Below the pieces are notes generated by a model, which saw only the letters and a program-made list of their open reading frames with translations, did not search any database and was not told the DNA's origin. Both the position numbers and the translations under genes were made by a program. This document shows positions 20,296-30,531 of a stretch of DNA of 64,000 nucleotides, piece after piece. The DNA is from Corynebacterium doosanense CAU 212 = DSM 45436 (GTDB lineage Bacteria > Actinomycetota > Actinomycetes > Mycobacteriales > Mycobacteriaceae). The stretch's first letter is position 1. Each line of letters begins with the position of its first letter. Location: positions 1,240,001 to 1,304,000 of the forward strand of contig NZ_CP006764.1 of assembly GCF_000767055.1 (NCBI RefSeq), read 5' to 3'.

Positions 20296-21879
20296 GTGAG
20301 CAAACCCGTCGTTCTCATCGCCGACAAGCTGGCCCAATCCACGGTGGACGCACTCGGTTCGTCGGTGGAGGTCAGGTGGGTCGATGGGCCGAACCGCGAA
20401 GAGCTGCTCGCCGCCGTTCCCGAGGCTGACGCGCTGCTCGTGCGCTCCGCCACCACCGTCGATGCCGAGGTCCTGGCCGCCGCGCCGAAGCTCACCATCG
20501 TCGGACGCGCGGGCGTGGGCCTCGACAACGTCGACATCGACGCCGCCACCCGGCAGGGTGTCATGGTGGTCAACGCCCCGACCTCGAACATCCATTCCGC
20601 CTGTGAGCAGGCCATCGCCCTGCTGCTGGCCACCGCGCGCCAGATCCCCGCCGCGGACAAGACCCTGCGCCAGGCCGAGTGGAAGCGCTCGCAGTTCTCG
20701 GGCGTCGAGATCTTCGGCAAGACCATCGGCATCGTCGGGTTCGGCCACATCGGTCAGCTCTTCGCCCAGCGCCTGGCGGCCTTCGAGACGACCATCATCG
20801 CCTACGACCCCTACGCCAACCCGGCTCGCGCGGCCCAGATGGGCGTGGAGCTCGTGGAGCTGGACGAGCTCATGGCACGCGCCGACTTCGTCACCATCCA
20901 CCTGCCCAAGACCAAGGAGACGGCCGGCATGTTCGACGCCGAGCTGATGGCCAAGTCGAAGAAGGGGCAGATCATCATCAACGCCGCCCGCGGCGGCCTG
21001 GTGGACGAGCAGGCCCTGGCCGACGCCATCCGCTCCGGCCACATCCGCGGCGCCGGCTTCGACGTCTACGCCACCGAGCCCTGCACCGACTCGCCGCTGT
21101 TCGAGCTCGACGAGGTCGTGGTGACCCCGCACCTCGGCGCCAGCACGGTCGAGGCCCAGGACCGCGCCGGCACCGACGTCGCCGACTCCGTGCTCAAGGC
21201 ACTGAGCGGCGAGTTCGTCGCCGACGCCGTCAACGTCTCCGGCGGCCGCGTCGGCGAAGAGGTCTCCGCCTGGCTCGACCTCTCCCGCAAGCTCGGCCTC
21301 ATCGCGGGCAAGCTGCTCGGCGGCGCCCCGGTCTCCCTGGAGGTCACCGCCCGCGGTGAGCTCTCCTCCGAGGACGTCGACGTGCTCGCCCTCGCCGCCG
21401 TGCGTGGCCTCTTCTCCGGCATCACCGAGGACGCCGTGACCTTCGTCAACGCCCCGACCATCGCCGAGGAGCGTGGCCTGAACTACTCGGTCACCACCGC
21501 CACCGAGTCCGTCTCCCACCGCTCGGTGCTCGAGGTGTGCGTGGTCTCCGCGGACGGCCAGAGCGCGTCCGTCACCGGCGCACTCACCGGCCTGGACCGG
21601 GTGGAGAAGATCGTGCGCATCAACGAGCGTGGCCTGGACCTGCGCGCCTCCGGCCGCAACCTCTTCCTGCGCTACTCCGACGTGCCGGGCGCCCTGGGTA
21701 AGGCCGGTTCCCGTGTGGGCGACGCCGGCATCAACATCGACGCCGCCGCGCTCTCGCAGACTGCCGACGGCGAGGGTGCGATCCTCATCCTCCGCGTCGA
21801 GTCCGAGGTCCCGGACAACGTGGTCAACGCCATCGCCGTGGAGCTCGACGCGGAGGCGTTCCAGATCGATCTGGACTGA
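20296..21879 (+). CDS. serA: D-3-phosphoglycerate dehydrogenase
   Basis: 527-residue SerA, first step of serine synthesis from 3-phosphoglycerate. The NAD-binding GFGHIGQLFAQRL motif, catalytic Arg region (NAARGGLVDEQAL) and TPHLGAST with the catalytic His are present. The C-terminal 210 residues are the intervening plus ACT domains of the long actinobacterial form, which mediate serine inhibition. GTG start. Confidence 0.96.
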   Translation: MSKPVVLIADKLAQSTVDALGSSVEVRWVDGPNREELLAAVPEADALLVRSATTVDAEVLAAAPKLTIVGRAGVGLDNVDIDAATRQGVMVVNAPTSNIHSACEQAIALLLATARQIPAADKTLRQAEWKRSQFSGVEIFGKTIGIVGFGHIGQLFAQRLAAFETTIIAYDPYANPARAAQMGVELVELDELMARADFVTIHLPKTKETAGMFDAELMAKSKKGQIIINAARGGLVDEQALADAIRSGHIRGAGFDVYATEPCTDSPLFELDEVVVTPHLGASTVEAQDRAGTDVADSVLKALSGEFVADAVNVSGGRVGEEVSAWLDLSRKLGLIAGKLLGGAPVSLEVTARGELSSEDVDVLALAAVRGLFSGITEDAVTFVNAPTIAEERGLNYSVTTATESVSHRSVLEVCVVSADGQSASVTGALTGLDRVEKIVRINERGLDLRASGRNLFLRYSDVPGALGKAGSRVGDAGINIDAAALSQTADGEGAILILRVESEVPDNVVNAIAVELDAEAFQIDLD

Positions 21880-22059
21880 GTCGCCTGAGCCGGGGGTGGC
21901 GGGGTGAATCTTTTTGGGCCCAGAACTTTCCGGCGAGGGTCCTCTCGTGCTTGGGTGTGAGGAAGATCGCCGAACCCCGGCGATTGTGGCCGCCTCCCGC
22001 GGGGGTGCGGCCGCCAGCACCGCGGACGTCTACACGGGCCGCGTGATCGTGGAGCGAGC
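21880..22059 (+). other. 180-bp leader of cstA with hairpins
   Basis: No ORF seen. It contains an ATCGCCG ... CGGCGAT hairpin near 21966-21985 and a GGCCGC ... GCGGCC hairpin near 22000. cstA is carbon-regulated in corynebacteria, but I see no convincing full GlxR or RamA site. Confidence 0.4.
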
Positions 22060-24342
22060 ATGAGTACTGCACTATCCCAGGACCCGAACCCGGGCGGCGA
22101 CGGCAGCACCGACGTCGTCTTCAGCGAGGTGGACGGGCGGAAACACCCCGTGGCCGTCACCCCGGAACGTCTGATCGGCACGGGCGAGAAGATCTTCCTC
22201 GCCGCGGCCGCGATCATCGCCGCGGTGGGCTGGGCGGCCATCGCCCTCGGTCGTGGGGAGACGATCAGCTCGGTGTGGCTGGTCTTCGCCGCGGTCGGCT
22301 CCTACATCGTCGGCTTCACCCTCTACGCCCGGCTCATCCAGTACAAGGTGGTCAAACCCCGCAACACGCGGGCCACCCCGGCGGAGTACGTCGACGACGG
22401 CAGGGACTTCGTGCCCACCGACCGCCGGGTGCTCTTCGGCCACCACTTCGCCGCCATCGCCGGCGCCGGCCCGCTCGTCGGACCGGTCATGGCCGCGCAG
22501 ATGGGTTACCTCCCCGGCACCCTGTGGATCGTCCTCGGCGTCATCTTCGCCGGCGCGGTCCAGGACTACCTCGTGCTCTGGGTGTCCACCCGCCGCCGGG
22601 GCCGTTCCCTGGGCCAGATGATCCGCGACGAGGTCGGCCTCGTCGGTGGCTCGGCCGGCATCTTCGCCACCATCGCCATCATGGTGATCATCATCGCCGT
22701 GCTCGCGCTCATCATCGTCAACGCGCTGGCGGAGAGCCCCTGGGGTGTCTTCTCCATCACCATGACCATCCCCATCGCCATGTTCATGGGTGTCTACCTG
22801 CGTTACCTCCGCCCGGGCCGGGTGAGTGAGGTCTCCGTCATCGGCGTGGTGCTGCTGCTCGCCGCGATCATCGGTGGTGGCTGGGTCGCCGAGACCGAGC
22901 TCGGCGCCGATCTGTTCACCTGGTCCAAGGAGGCCCTGGCGCTGGCCATCATCGGCTACGGTATCGTCGCCGCGATCCTGCCCGTGTGGCTGCTGCTCGC
23001 CCCGCGCGACTACCTGTCCACGTTCATGAAGATCGGCGTCATCGCCCTGCTGGCGGTGGCGATCCTCATCGAGCGCCCAGACATCCAGATGCCCGCGGTG
23101 ACCTCCTTCGCCTCCGCGGGCAACGGCCCGGTCTTCGCCGGCAGCCTGTTCCCGTTCCTCTTCATCACCATCGCCTGCGGCGCGCTCTCCGGATTCCACG
23201 CGCTCATCGCGTCCGGCACGACACCCAAGCTCATCGAGAAGGAATCCCACATGCGGGCCATCGGCTACGGCGGCATGCTCATGGAGTCCTTCGTCGCCGT
23301 CATGGCCCTGATCACCGCGGTGGTCATCGACCGCCACATGTACTTCGCCATGAACGCCCCGGTTGCGCTGACCGGCGGCACCTCACAGGGGGCGGCGGAC
23401 TTCGTCGCTACGCTCAACCTGCCGGGCGAGCCGGTCACCGCGGCCGAGCTCGACGCCGCGGCGGCGTCGATCGGCGAGTCCACCGTGGTCTCCCGCACAG
23501 GTGGCGCACCGACCCTGGCCTACGGCATGAGCGAGATCATGACCAGCATCTTCCGCAGCTCCTCGCTGCAGGCGTTCTGGTATCACTTCGCCATCATGTT
23601 TGAGGCGCTGTTCATTCTCACCACGGTCGACGCCGGCACCCGCGTGGCCCGGTTCATGATGACCGACACCCTGGCGAACATCCCCGGTATGAAGAAGTTC
23701 CGCGACCCCAGCTGGACGCTGGGTACGTGGATCTCCACCCTGGTGGTCTGTGCGTTGTGGGGAGCGATCCTCATCATGGGCGTGACCGACCCGCTGGGCG
23801 GCATCAACGTCCTGTTCCCTCTCTTCGGCATCGCCAACCAGCTGCTCGCCGCCATGGCGTTGGCGCTGGTCCTGGTGGTCGTGGTGAAGCAGGGCCTGTA
23901 CAAGTGGGCGTGGATCCCGGGCCTCCCGCTGGTGTGGGACCTCGCGGTCACCATGACGGCCTCCTGGCAGAAGATCTTCCACTCCAACCCGTCGATTGGC
24001 TACTGGGCGCAGCACGCCCGTTTCAAGGACGCGCAGGCCCAGGGGCTGCAGGAGTTCGGCAACGCGAAGACCCCGGAGGCCATCGACGCGGTGGTGCGCA
24101 ACACCATGATCCAGGGCGTGCTGTCCATCATGTTCGCCGTGCTGGTGCTCATCGTCGTCGCGGCGGCGGTGGCCGCGTGTGTGCGGGTGATCCGCCAGCG
24201 CTCCGCGGGTGAGATCCCGGAGACAAGTGAGGAGCCTGATCGGCCGTCGACCCTCTTTGTCCCCGCGGGCATGGGCACGACCAGGCGCGAGAAAGAGGTC
24301 ATGGCGCAGTACTCGATCTCGGCCACGGGTTCGGGTCACTGA
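22060..24342 (+). CDS. cstA: Carbon starvation protein CstA, probable pyruvate transporter
   Basis: 760-residue CstA/BtsT-family transporter with about 16 membrane helices. The first conserved block GHHFAAIAGAGPLVGPVMA (about 127-145) and NFRNAK-type family features of the CstA fold are recognisable. E. coli homologues take up pyruvate or peptides, and the C. glutamicum homologue is a monocarboxylate (pyruvate) uptake protein. The stop overlaps the start of the YbdD-type gene by one base (ATGA type), indicating coupled translation. Confidence 0.93.
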   Translation: MSTALSQDPNPGGDGSTDVVFSEVDGRKHPVAVTPERLIGTGEKIFLAAAAIIAAVGWAAIALGRGETISSVWLVFAAVGSYIVGFTLYARLIQYKVVKPRNTRATPAEYVDDGRDFVPTDRRVLFGHHFAAIAGAGPLVGPVMAAQMGYLPGTLWIVLGVIFAGAVQDYLVLWVSTRRRGRSLGQMIRDEVGLVGGSAGIFATIAIMVIIIAVLALIIVNALAESPWGVFSITMTIPIAMFMGVYLRYLRPGRVSEVSVIGVVLLLAAIIGGGWVAETELGADLFTWSKEALALAIIGYGIVAAILPVWLLLAPRDYLSTFMKIGVIALLAVAILIERPDIQMPAVTSFASAGNGPVFAGSLFPFLFITIACGALSGFHALIASGTTPKLIEKESHMRAIGYGGMLMESFVAVMALITAVVIDRHMYFAMNAPVALTGGTSQGAADFVATLNLPGEPVTAAELDAAAASIGESTVVSRTGGAPTLAYGMSEIMTSIFRSSSLQAFWYHFAIMFEALFILTTVDAGTRVARFMMTDTLANIPGMKKFRDPSWTLGTWISTLVVCALWGAILIMGVTDPLGGINVLFPLFGIANQLLAAMALALVLVVVVKQGLYKWAWIPGLPLVWDLAVTMTASWQKIFHSNPSIGYWAQHARFKDAQAQGLQEFGNAKTPEAIDAVVRNTMIQGVLSIMFAVLVLIVVAAAVAACVRVIRQRSAGEIPETSEEPDRPSTLFVPAGMGTTRREKEVMAQYSISATGSGH

Positions 24343-24521
24343 TGAAGGTGCTGCGGACCCTGGGTTGGTACGTGCGCGAACTGATGGGGGACAACGACTA
24401 CGCGCGCTATGTGGCGCACCTGAGCCGGCATCATCCGGAGCGCGAAGCCCCCTCGGAGCGGGAGTACTGGCGCTCCCGGTACGCCACGCAGGATGCCAAT
24501 CCGGGCGCGCGGTGCTGCTGA
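24342..24521 (+). CDS. YbdD/YjiX-family small partner of CstA
   Basis: A 59-residue protein starting MKVLRTLGWYVRELMGDNDY and ending near GARCC. The WYVRELMGDNDYARYVAHLSRHHP pattern and a GWY-like N-terminus match the YbdD/YjiX family, found next to cstA/btsT and needed for their transport activity. Start codon overlaps the cstA stop. Confidence 0.88.
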   Translation: MKVLRTLGWYVRELMGDNDYARYVAHLSRHHPEREAPSEREYWRSRYATQDANPGARCC

Positions 24522-24567
24522 CATTCCTTTAGACCGAGCTGTCTGGCTCTACTGGTACGTGCGGTGC

Positions 24568-24573
24568 TAAGGT
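24568..24573 (+). promoter_or_regulatory. Candidate -10 element of the flavin reductase gene
   Basis: GCTAAGGT contains TAAGGT in the extended context usual for corynebacterial promoters, 66 bp before the start codon. Confidence 0.35.
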
Positions 24574-24639
24574 GCGGGAACAGCAGGGTCCCGGCCGATT
24601 GACGACCACGGCCGGGCAGGTAGTTCTAAGGAGCAGTGC

Positions 24640-25143
24640 ATGTCGGACAACGGTTCATTGGTGAGCGCGCAGGAGCTGCGCACCGTGGTGGGGACGTTCC
24701 CCTCGGGAATCACCATCGTGACCACCCGGAGCGTCGACGGGCATGACGTGGGCATGTCCGTCAGCTCCTTCGCGTCCATCTCCATGGATCCGCCGATGGT
24801 CATGGTGTCCGTGGGCAACCAGGCCTCCGCGTTGCCGCACCTCGGCGTCGGTTCGGCGGTGGGCATCTCCGTGCTCGCCGAGGGGCAGGCCTGGATCGCC
24901 CGGCACTTCTCGCGAAAGGACATCGACCGCTTCCAGGGCGTGGAGCAGTGGCGCGGTACGGACGGGGTGGTGCTTGTCGACGGCGCCGCAGCGTGGTTCA
25001 CCGGTCACCTCACGGCTGCCCTGCCCGGCGGCGACCACACGATTTTCACCGTGACGGTGGACAGCTGCGGGACCACGGAGGATGCCCGGCCCCTGGTGTA
25101 CAAGCGGGGACAGGCTTTCGACCGGGTGGAGTACCAGATCTAG
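24640..25143 (+). CDS. Flavin reductase-like domain protein
   Basis: 167-residue FMN-binding split-barrel protein of the flavin:NAD(P)H reductase family (HpaC/DszD-like). [14 protein letters not shown] and [21 protein letters not shown] are the usual flavin-contacting blocks. Such proteins supply reduced flavin to monooxygenases or act as FMN reductases; no partner is encoded nearby. It precedes leuB by 52 bp. Confidence 0.85.
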   Translation: MSDNGSLVSAQELRTVVGTFPSGITIVTTRSVDGHDVGMSVSSFASISMDPPMVMVSVGNQASALPHLGVGSAVGISVLAEGQAWIARHFSRKDIDRFQGVEQWRGTDGVVLVDGAAAWFTGHLTAALPGGDHTIFTVTVDSCGTTEDARPLVYKRGQAFDRVEYQI

Positions 25144-25195
25144 GCACGCTGCTAGAGTGGCGGGAGTCCATCTGGTGAGAAAGGGATCCCACACA

Positions 25196-26215
25196 ATGAA
25201 ACTTGCAGTTATCGGCGGAGACGGCATCGGCCCGGAGGTCACGGCGGAGGCGCTCAAGGTGCTGCGCGCCGTGCGCGACGACATCGACACCACCGAGTTC
25301 AACCTCGGCGCGGACCGCTACCTCGAGACCGGGGACATCCTCACCGACGAGGACCTGGAGTCGCTGAAGAGCTTCGACGCCATCCTTCTCGGCGCCATCG
25401 GTGCTCCCGGCCGCGTCGCGCCCGGGATCCTCGAGCGCGAGCTCCTGCTCAAGCTGCGTTTCGCCCTCGACCACCACGTCAACCTGCGCCCGGCCAAGCT
25501 CTACCCTTCGTCCACCTCGCCGCTGGCGAACCCCGGCGAGATCGACTTCGTGGTCGTCCGCGAGGGCACCGAGGGTCTTTACGCCGGCAATGGCGGAACC
25601 CTGCGCAAGGGCACCGCCCACGAGGTGGCCTCCGAGGTCTCCCAGAACACCCGCTACGGCGCAGAACGGGTCGTGCGCGACGCCTTCGAACGTGCGATGG
25701 GCCGCCGGAAACACGTCACCCTGGTGCACAAGACCAACGTCCTGGTCAACGCCGGTGACCTGTGGCAGCGCACCGTCAACGACGTGGCCGCGGAATACCC
25801 CGAGGTCACCGTCGACTACCACCACATCGACGCCGCCACCATCTACATGGTCACCGATCCCGCGCGTTACGACGTCATCGTCACTGACAACCTCTTCGGC
25901 GACATCCTCACCGACCTCGCGGGCGCGGTCACCGGCGGCATCGGCCTGGCCGCCTCCGGCAACATCGACGCGACCCGCGCCAACCCGTCGATGTTCGAGC
26001 CGGTCCACGGATCGGCGCCGGACATCGCCGGCCAGGGGATCGCCGATCCCTCCGCGGCGATCCTGTCCGCCGCCCTGCTGCTGCGCCACGTCGGCGATGA
26101 GGAGAACGCCGCGCGCGTCGAGGCGGCCGTCGCCGCCGATGTCTCCTCCCGGGGAGACTCGCCGGTGCGCACGACCGAAGTCGGCGACCGCATCGCCGCA
26201 GCCCTCACCCGGTGA
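25196..26215 (+). CDS. leuB: 3-isopropylmalate dehydrogenase
   Basis: 339-residue LeuB, oxidative decarboxylation step of leucine synthesis. Motifs: GDGIGPEV near the N-terminus, [14 protein letters not shown] substrate arginines, [13 protein letters not shown] metal-binding Asp residues and [11 protein letters not shown] cofactor loop. ATG at 25196 gives the family length; earlier in-frame codons fall in the flavin reductase gene. Confidence 0.96.
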   Translation: MKLAVIGGDGIGPEVTAEALKVLRAVRDDIDTTEFNLGADRYLETGDILTDEDLESLKSFDAILLGAIGAPGRVAPGILERELLLKLRFALDHHVNLRPAKLYPSSTSPLANPGEIDFVVVREGTEGLYAGNGGTLRKGTAHEVASEVSQNTRYGAERVVRDAFERAMGRRKHVTLVHKTNVLVNAGDLWQRTVNDVAAEYPEVTVDYHHIDAATIYMVTDPARYDVIVTDNLFGDILTDLAGAVTGGIGLAASGNIDATRANPSMFEPVHGSAPDIAGQGIADPSAAILSAALLLRHVGDEENAARVEAAVAADVSSRGDSPVRTTEVGDRIAAALTR

Positions 26216-26289
26216 GGCGACGCCGTGCGTTAGGCTGAACCCCAGCATTATGCGCGATTCATTAGTGTTCCCAGAAAGAGGTCCCCACC

Positions 26290-27957
26290 TTGAAGTTTCG
26301 TCGTCTCACCGTCCTGACCACGGCCGCTGTCCTAGGGTTGACCCTCGCCGCCTGCGCGGATAACGGCGAGGGATCGGGGTCGCAGGGATCGAGCCAGACG
26401 CGGAGCGACGACGGCCGCGACATGCTGGAGACCCACGGCCCGGAGGCGATCGCCGACGCCGACGGCAGCGGCTTGGACGTCTCGGCCCGTTTCTTCGAGT
26501 CCGCCGACGCCCTGGTGGTCTCCGCGGACAGTGTCGCCGCCCAGCGCCGCGCGGCCGAGGAGGCGATCTCCCGCAGCGTGCCTATGGTGGAGTTCACCGG
26601 TGAGAACTCCGACGCGATCCTCGCAGAGGCGGAGCGGCTCGGCGCGGACACCGTGGTCACCGTGGGTGAGGTGCCCGGGCTGGTCACCGAGGGCACGGAC
26701 ATCACGGTGGAGAACATCCCCGTCGACGCCGCGCAGGCTCCGGCGCAGGAGGGGGAGACGGGCGTCGAGACGCCTCCCGCCGCTCCGGACGAGGATCCCG
26801 CCGCGGGGGAGCACCCCATCGACCAGGGCACGGCGGTGGACCTGGAGACCTCCCCGGATGAGGCGCAGAACGAGGCACACTCCGCCCGCGAGCAGCTCGT
26901 GGCCGACGTCGCCGGCATGGCCGCCGGGGGAGAGGACCACCCGGTGGCACTGCCGCCGATCTTCGTCACCGAGGAATCGTCCGCCGCGTCCGTCGCCACC
27001 GCCAAGGCCGCCGGCGGCGACGTCCACCTGCTGGACTACCCGGACCCGCGCATCACCACGGAGTCCATGGAACTCGCCGCCGTCGGCGACACCCTCGCCC
27101 TCGGCGGGCAGTTCGGCGACAGCGCCCACTACGCCGAGGTGGTCAGCCTGGCGGACAACGGCGAGCTCCCGGGCGGCGGCGGACTGGCCTTCCCGGGCCG
27201 GCGCATGGTCGCTCTCTACGGCCACCCGTCGGGCGAGGCGCTCGGCCTCATGGGTGAGCAGCCCCCGGCCGAGGCCGCCGCGCGGGTCGAGGAGCTGGTC
27301 GCGCAGTACCAGCCGCTGGAGGAGCAGCCGGTGATCCCGGCCTTCGAGATCATCGTCACCGTCGCCTCCGGGGATCCCGGTGACGACGGCAACTACTCCA
27401 ACGAGTTCCCGGTCGAGGACTACGTCAGCTACATCGACGCCATCACCGAGGCCGGCGGTTACGCCGTGCTCGACCTGCAGTCGGGCCGGGCGACCTTCCT
27501 CGATCAGGCGAAACTCTACGAGGAGCTGCTTAAGCGGCCTAACGTCGGCCTAGCCATCGACCCCGAGTGGCGGATCGGCCCGGACGAGATGCCCATGCAG
27601 CGCATCGGCAACACCACCGCGGAGGAGGTCAACGAGGTGTCGCAGTGGCTGGCGGACCTCACGGCCGACAACAACCTCCCGCAGAAGGTGTTCATCGTGC
27701 ACCAGTTCCAGTCCGGCATGATCGAGGGCCGGGAGAACGTGGACACCTCCCACCCCGAGCTCGCGTTTGTGCTGCACGCCGACGGCCACGGCACCCCGGA
27801 CCTGAAGTTCGGCACGTGGAACGTGCTGCAGCAGGGCCTGGTGGGCGAGTGGTTCATGGCGTGGAAGAACTTCATCGACGAGGACACCCCGACCTTCTCC
27901 CCGGAGCAGACCTACACCGAGGTCGACCCGCGCCCTTGGTTCGTTTCCTACCAGTAG
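26290..27957 (+). CDS. Large lipoprotein, cell-wall-binding-repeat-2-like N-half plus barrel-like C-half
   Basis: 555 residues from a TTG start with AGAAAGAGG upstream. The signal peptide ends in the lipobox LAAC (Cys about 21). Residues 60-290 hold units like those of the lipoprotein at 19304, separated by an acidic Pro-rich insert. Residues 310-555 form a distinct domain (VIPAFEIIVTVASG, AVLDLQSGRATFLDQ, VGLAIDPEWRIG, KVFIVHQFQ) whose strand-acid pattern suggests a TIM-barrel hydrolase-like fold. Function unknown. Confidence 0.75.
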   Translation: MKFRRLTVLTTAAVLGLTLAACADNGEGSGSQGSSQTRSDDGRDMLETHGPEAIADADGSGLDVSARFFESADALVVSADSVAAQRRAAEEAISRSVPMVEFTGENSDAILAEAERLGADTVVTVGEVPGLVTEGTDITVENIPVDAAQAPAQEGETGVETPPAAPDEDPAAGEHPIDQGTAVDLETSPDEAQNEAHSAREQLVADVAGMAAGGEDHPVALPPIFVTEESSAASVATAKAAGGDVHLLDYPDPRITTESMELAAVGDTLALGGQFGDSAHYAEVVSLADNGELPGGGGLAFPGRRMVALYGHPSGEALGLMGEQPPAEAAARVEELVAQYQPLEEQPVIPAFEIIVTVASGDPGDDGNYSNEFPVEDYVSYIDAITEAGGYAVLDLQSGRATFLDQAKLYEELLKRPNVGLAIDPEWRIGPDEMPMQRIGNTTAEEVNEVSQWLADLTADNNLPQKVFIVHQFQSGMIEGRENVDTSHPELAFVLHADGHGTPDLKFGTWNVLQQGLVGEWFMAWKNFIDEDTPTFSPEQTYTEVDPRPWFVSYQ

Positions 27958-27970
27958 ATTTCACACCCGA

Positions 27971-28004
27971 AAAGGCTTCCGCACCCCCGCGGGAGCCTTT
28001 AGTG
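27971..28004 (+). terminator. Probable terminator
   Basis: AAAGGCT (27971-27977) pairs with AGCCTTT (27994-28000) around a GC-rich loop. The U-run is only TTT. Confidence 0.55.
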
Positions 28005-28012
28005 TTGGGTGC

Positions 28013-29866
28013 ATGAGTGTCGAACTCGACGAGGTCAGTGGTTTTCTTGCGCAGCACGAGCCGTTCTCCCGGCTGCCGGAAGAGGCCCTGGCGGAGGTGA
28101 CCGCCGCGATGACGATGGAGTACGTCCGCCGTGGCCAGGAGATCGTCTCACTGGGCCAGCGCAACGACAACCTGCACGTCATCCGCACGGGTGCGGTCGA
28201 CGTGATCGGGGACGAGGGGATCCTGCTCGATCGTCGCGACGCCGGCCGCACCTTCGGTTACTCCACCCTGGTGGGGGAGCCGGAGTCGCGCTACACCGTC
28301 ACCGCGGTGGAGGACACCCTGCTCCTGGTGATGCCCCGCGAGGCGTTCGCTGCGCTGGCGGAGAAACACCCGGACATCGACCGCTTCTACTCCTCGCTCT
28401 CCCTGCGCATCTCCCGCGCCGCCGCCGAGCTGCGCAGTGACCCCGCCCAGGACGTGCTGGCCACTGGGGTGAGGGAGATGATGGGCGACCGGGGGGCCGT
28501 GCAGACGGACGCGGCGACGTCGATACGCGACGCGGCCCGCGCGATGATCGACGGCAACGTCTCCAGCCTGATCGTCACCTCCGGGGGTGTGCTCGCGGGG
28601 ATCCTCACCGACAAGGACCTGCGGGGACGGGTCGTGGCCGGGGGAGTCGACCCCGCGCGGCCGGTGGCCGAGGTGATGACCCCCGACCCCGTCACCATCT
28701 CGCCCGACGCGCTCGCCTTCGAGGCCATTCTGCTCATGAGCGAGCTCGGCGTGCACCACCTGCCCGTGGTCGAGGAGGGGCGCACGGTCGGCGTGGTGTC
28801 CTCGGGTGACCTGTCGCGACTGCTCAAGGCCAATCCCATCTTCCTCACCGCCGACCTTTCGCGCCGCGGGGTGGCGGAGCTGGAGGGCGCGTACCGACGC
28901 GCCGCCGAGACCGCGATCCGCCTCATCGACCGCGGCGCGGGCGCCCGGGAGTCGGCGCAGGTGCTCACCACGGTGGGCGACGCCCTGGTCCGGCGGCTGA
29001 TTACGCTGTTCGAGGAGTCCGCGGGACCCACCCCGGTGGAGTACGCCTTCGTCGCCGTGGGTTCGCAGGGCCGCCGCGAGATGGGCCCGGCCTCGGACCA
29101 GGACAACGCCCTCATCCTCGCCGACGACTACGACGAGGCCAGCCACGGCGACTATTTCGAACGCTTATCGACGTTTGTGTGCACCGGTCTGGACCGCGCC
29201 GGCCAGGTCGTCTGCCCCGGCGGCATGATGGCCATGAACCCGGAGTGGCGCATGACCCGGAGCGAGTGGATGGACACGTTCCACCGCTGGATCATGGCGC
29301 CGCAACCGGACGCGCTGCTCAACGCGCAGATCTACTTCGACATGCGTGCCCTCGCCGGCGCCCCCGAGCTCGCCGAGGACGTACACGCCGCGGCCGTGGA
29401 ACTCGCCGCGGGCGCGCCCCGGCTGCACGCGCACCTGGCCGCGCTCGCCTCGCGCCGCGAACCGCCGCTGGGATTCTTCCGCGGCTTCGTGGTGGAGAAG
29501 AACGGCGAGTACGCCGACACCCTGGACGTGAAGAAGGGCGGCACCGCCGCGCTGGTGCAGATGGCGCGGCTCTACGCCATCAAGGCCGGGGTGACGGCCG
29601 TGGGCACCCGCGAGCGCTTCGAGCTCTCCGCCGGGCACTCCCTCTCTCCGCAGGGCGCGGAGAATCTCCTCGACGCCTTCGACTTCCTCTCGGCGTTGAC
29701 CCACCGCTACCAGGCGCAGCAGCTGCGGGCGGGCAACGCACCCGACTACCACATCGACCCCGCGCAGCTGACCACGAGCAACCGGGAGAACCTGCGGGAC
29801 GCCTTCCAGATCATCAAGAAGATGCAGACCGCGCTGTCCTCCGCCCACCCCGTTCGCAGCATCTGA
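28013..29866 (+). CDS. cNMP-binding/CBS/DUF294 nucleotidyltransferase-like protein
   Basis: 617 residues: a cyclic-nucleotide-binding-like domain (about 1-135), two CBS motifs (about 155-280), then a DUF294 nucleotidyltransferase domain with GSQGRREMGPASDQDNALIL (about 346-365) and a helical C-terminal substrate-binding domain. It is a cytosolic signalling-type protein; the reaction is not known. The stop overlaps the start of the DnaQ-like exonuclease gene, a pairing seen in many bacteria. Confidence 0.85.
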   Translation: MSVELDEVSGFLAQHEPFSRLPEEALAEVTAAMTMEYVRRGQEIVSLGQRNDNLHVIRTGAVDVIGDEGILLDRRDAGRTFGYSTLVGEPESRYTVTAVEDTLLLVMPREAFAALAEKHPDIDRFYSSLSLRISRAAAELRSDPAQDVLATGVREMMGDRGAVQTDAATSIRDAARAMIDGNVSSLIVTSGGVLAGILTDKDLRGRVVAGGVDPARPVAEVMTPDPVTISPDALAFEAILLMSELGVHHLPVVEEGRTVGVVSSGDLSRLLKANPIFLTADLSRRGVAELEGAYRRAAETAIRLIDRGAGARESAQVLTTVGDALVRRLITLFEESAGPTPVEYAFVAVGSQGRREMGPASDQDNALILADDYDEASHGDYFERLSTFVCTGLDRAGQVVCPGGMMAMNPEWRMTRSEWMDTFHRWIMAPQPDALLNAQIYFDMRALAGAPELAEDVHAAAVELAAGAPRLHAHLAALASRREPPLGFFRGFVVEKNGEYADTLDVKKGGTAALVQMARLYAIKAGVTAVGTRERFELSAGHSLSPQGAENLLDAFDFLSALTHRYQAQQLRAGNAPDYHIDPAQLTTSNRENLRDAFQIIKKMQTALSSAHPVRSI

Positions 29867-30486
29867 TGTGGCCCCGCCGCCCGAGAACACCGGCCGGGAC
29901 CCCGGACTGGAAGACACCGCTCGCGCAGGCGCACCTGCTCGCCGTCGACGTGGAGACCACCGGTCTCGATGCGGGCAAGGATCACCTGCTGTCCATCGGC
30001 TGGGTGCCGGTGACCTGCAACCGCATTGAACTCGGCGGGGCCGGCCACGTGGTGCTGCGGGGACGGCCCGGGGTCAGCGTGGGCAACTCCGCGACCATCC
30101 ACCACCTCACCGACGACGATCTCGCCGCCGGCGTGGAGGACGCGGAGGCCCTCGAGCGTTTTCTCGCGGCCCTGTCCGGACGGATGATGCTCACCCACTA
30201 CGCCACCATGGAGCAGACCTTTCTCGCCGCGTTGCACAAACGGGTGCGGGGCGAGACGGTGGCGCTGCCTGCCGTCGATACGTTCGCCATTGAGCGACGA
30301 CACATGGAGCGCATGGCCACCTATCCCCGGGGCGAGGACCTGCGCCTGCCGCGTGTCCGGGAGCGTTACGGGCTGCCCGCGTACCGCAGCCACAACGCGC
30401 TCTCCGACGCGCTGGCCTGCGCGGAGCTGTACCTGGCGCAGCAGACGGTCATCCGGGCCACCACCCTGCGTGACCTACGTTACTGA
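29866..30486 (+). CDS. DnaQ-like DEDDh 3'-5' exonuclease
   Basis: 206 residues. ExoI motif VDVETTGLD (Asp28, Glu30), ExoII TH(Y)ATMEQ region and ExoIII SHNALSDALACAELY with the His and Asp of the DEDDh class. The ATG overlaps the preceding stop by one base. It lacks polymerase III epsilon C-terminal features, so it is probably a stand-alone RNase or DNase acting with the upstream nucleotidyltransferase-like protein. Confidence 0.85.
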   Translation: MWPRRPRTPAGTPDWKTPLAQAHLLAVDVETTGLDAGKDHLLSIGWVPVTCNRIELGGAGHVVLRGRPGVSVGNSATIHHLTDDDLAAGVEDAEALERFLAALSGRMMLTHYATMEQTFLAALHKRVRGETVALPAVDTFAIERRHMERMATYPRGEDLRLPRVRERYGLPAYRSHNALSDALACAELYLAQQTVIRATTLRDLRY

Positions 30487-30531
30487 GCCTCGACCTCCGG
30501 GCCGGCGCGGGAAGATACTAGGCTGTCCGTC

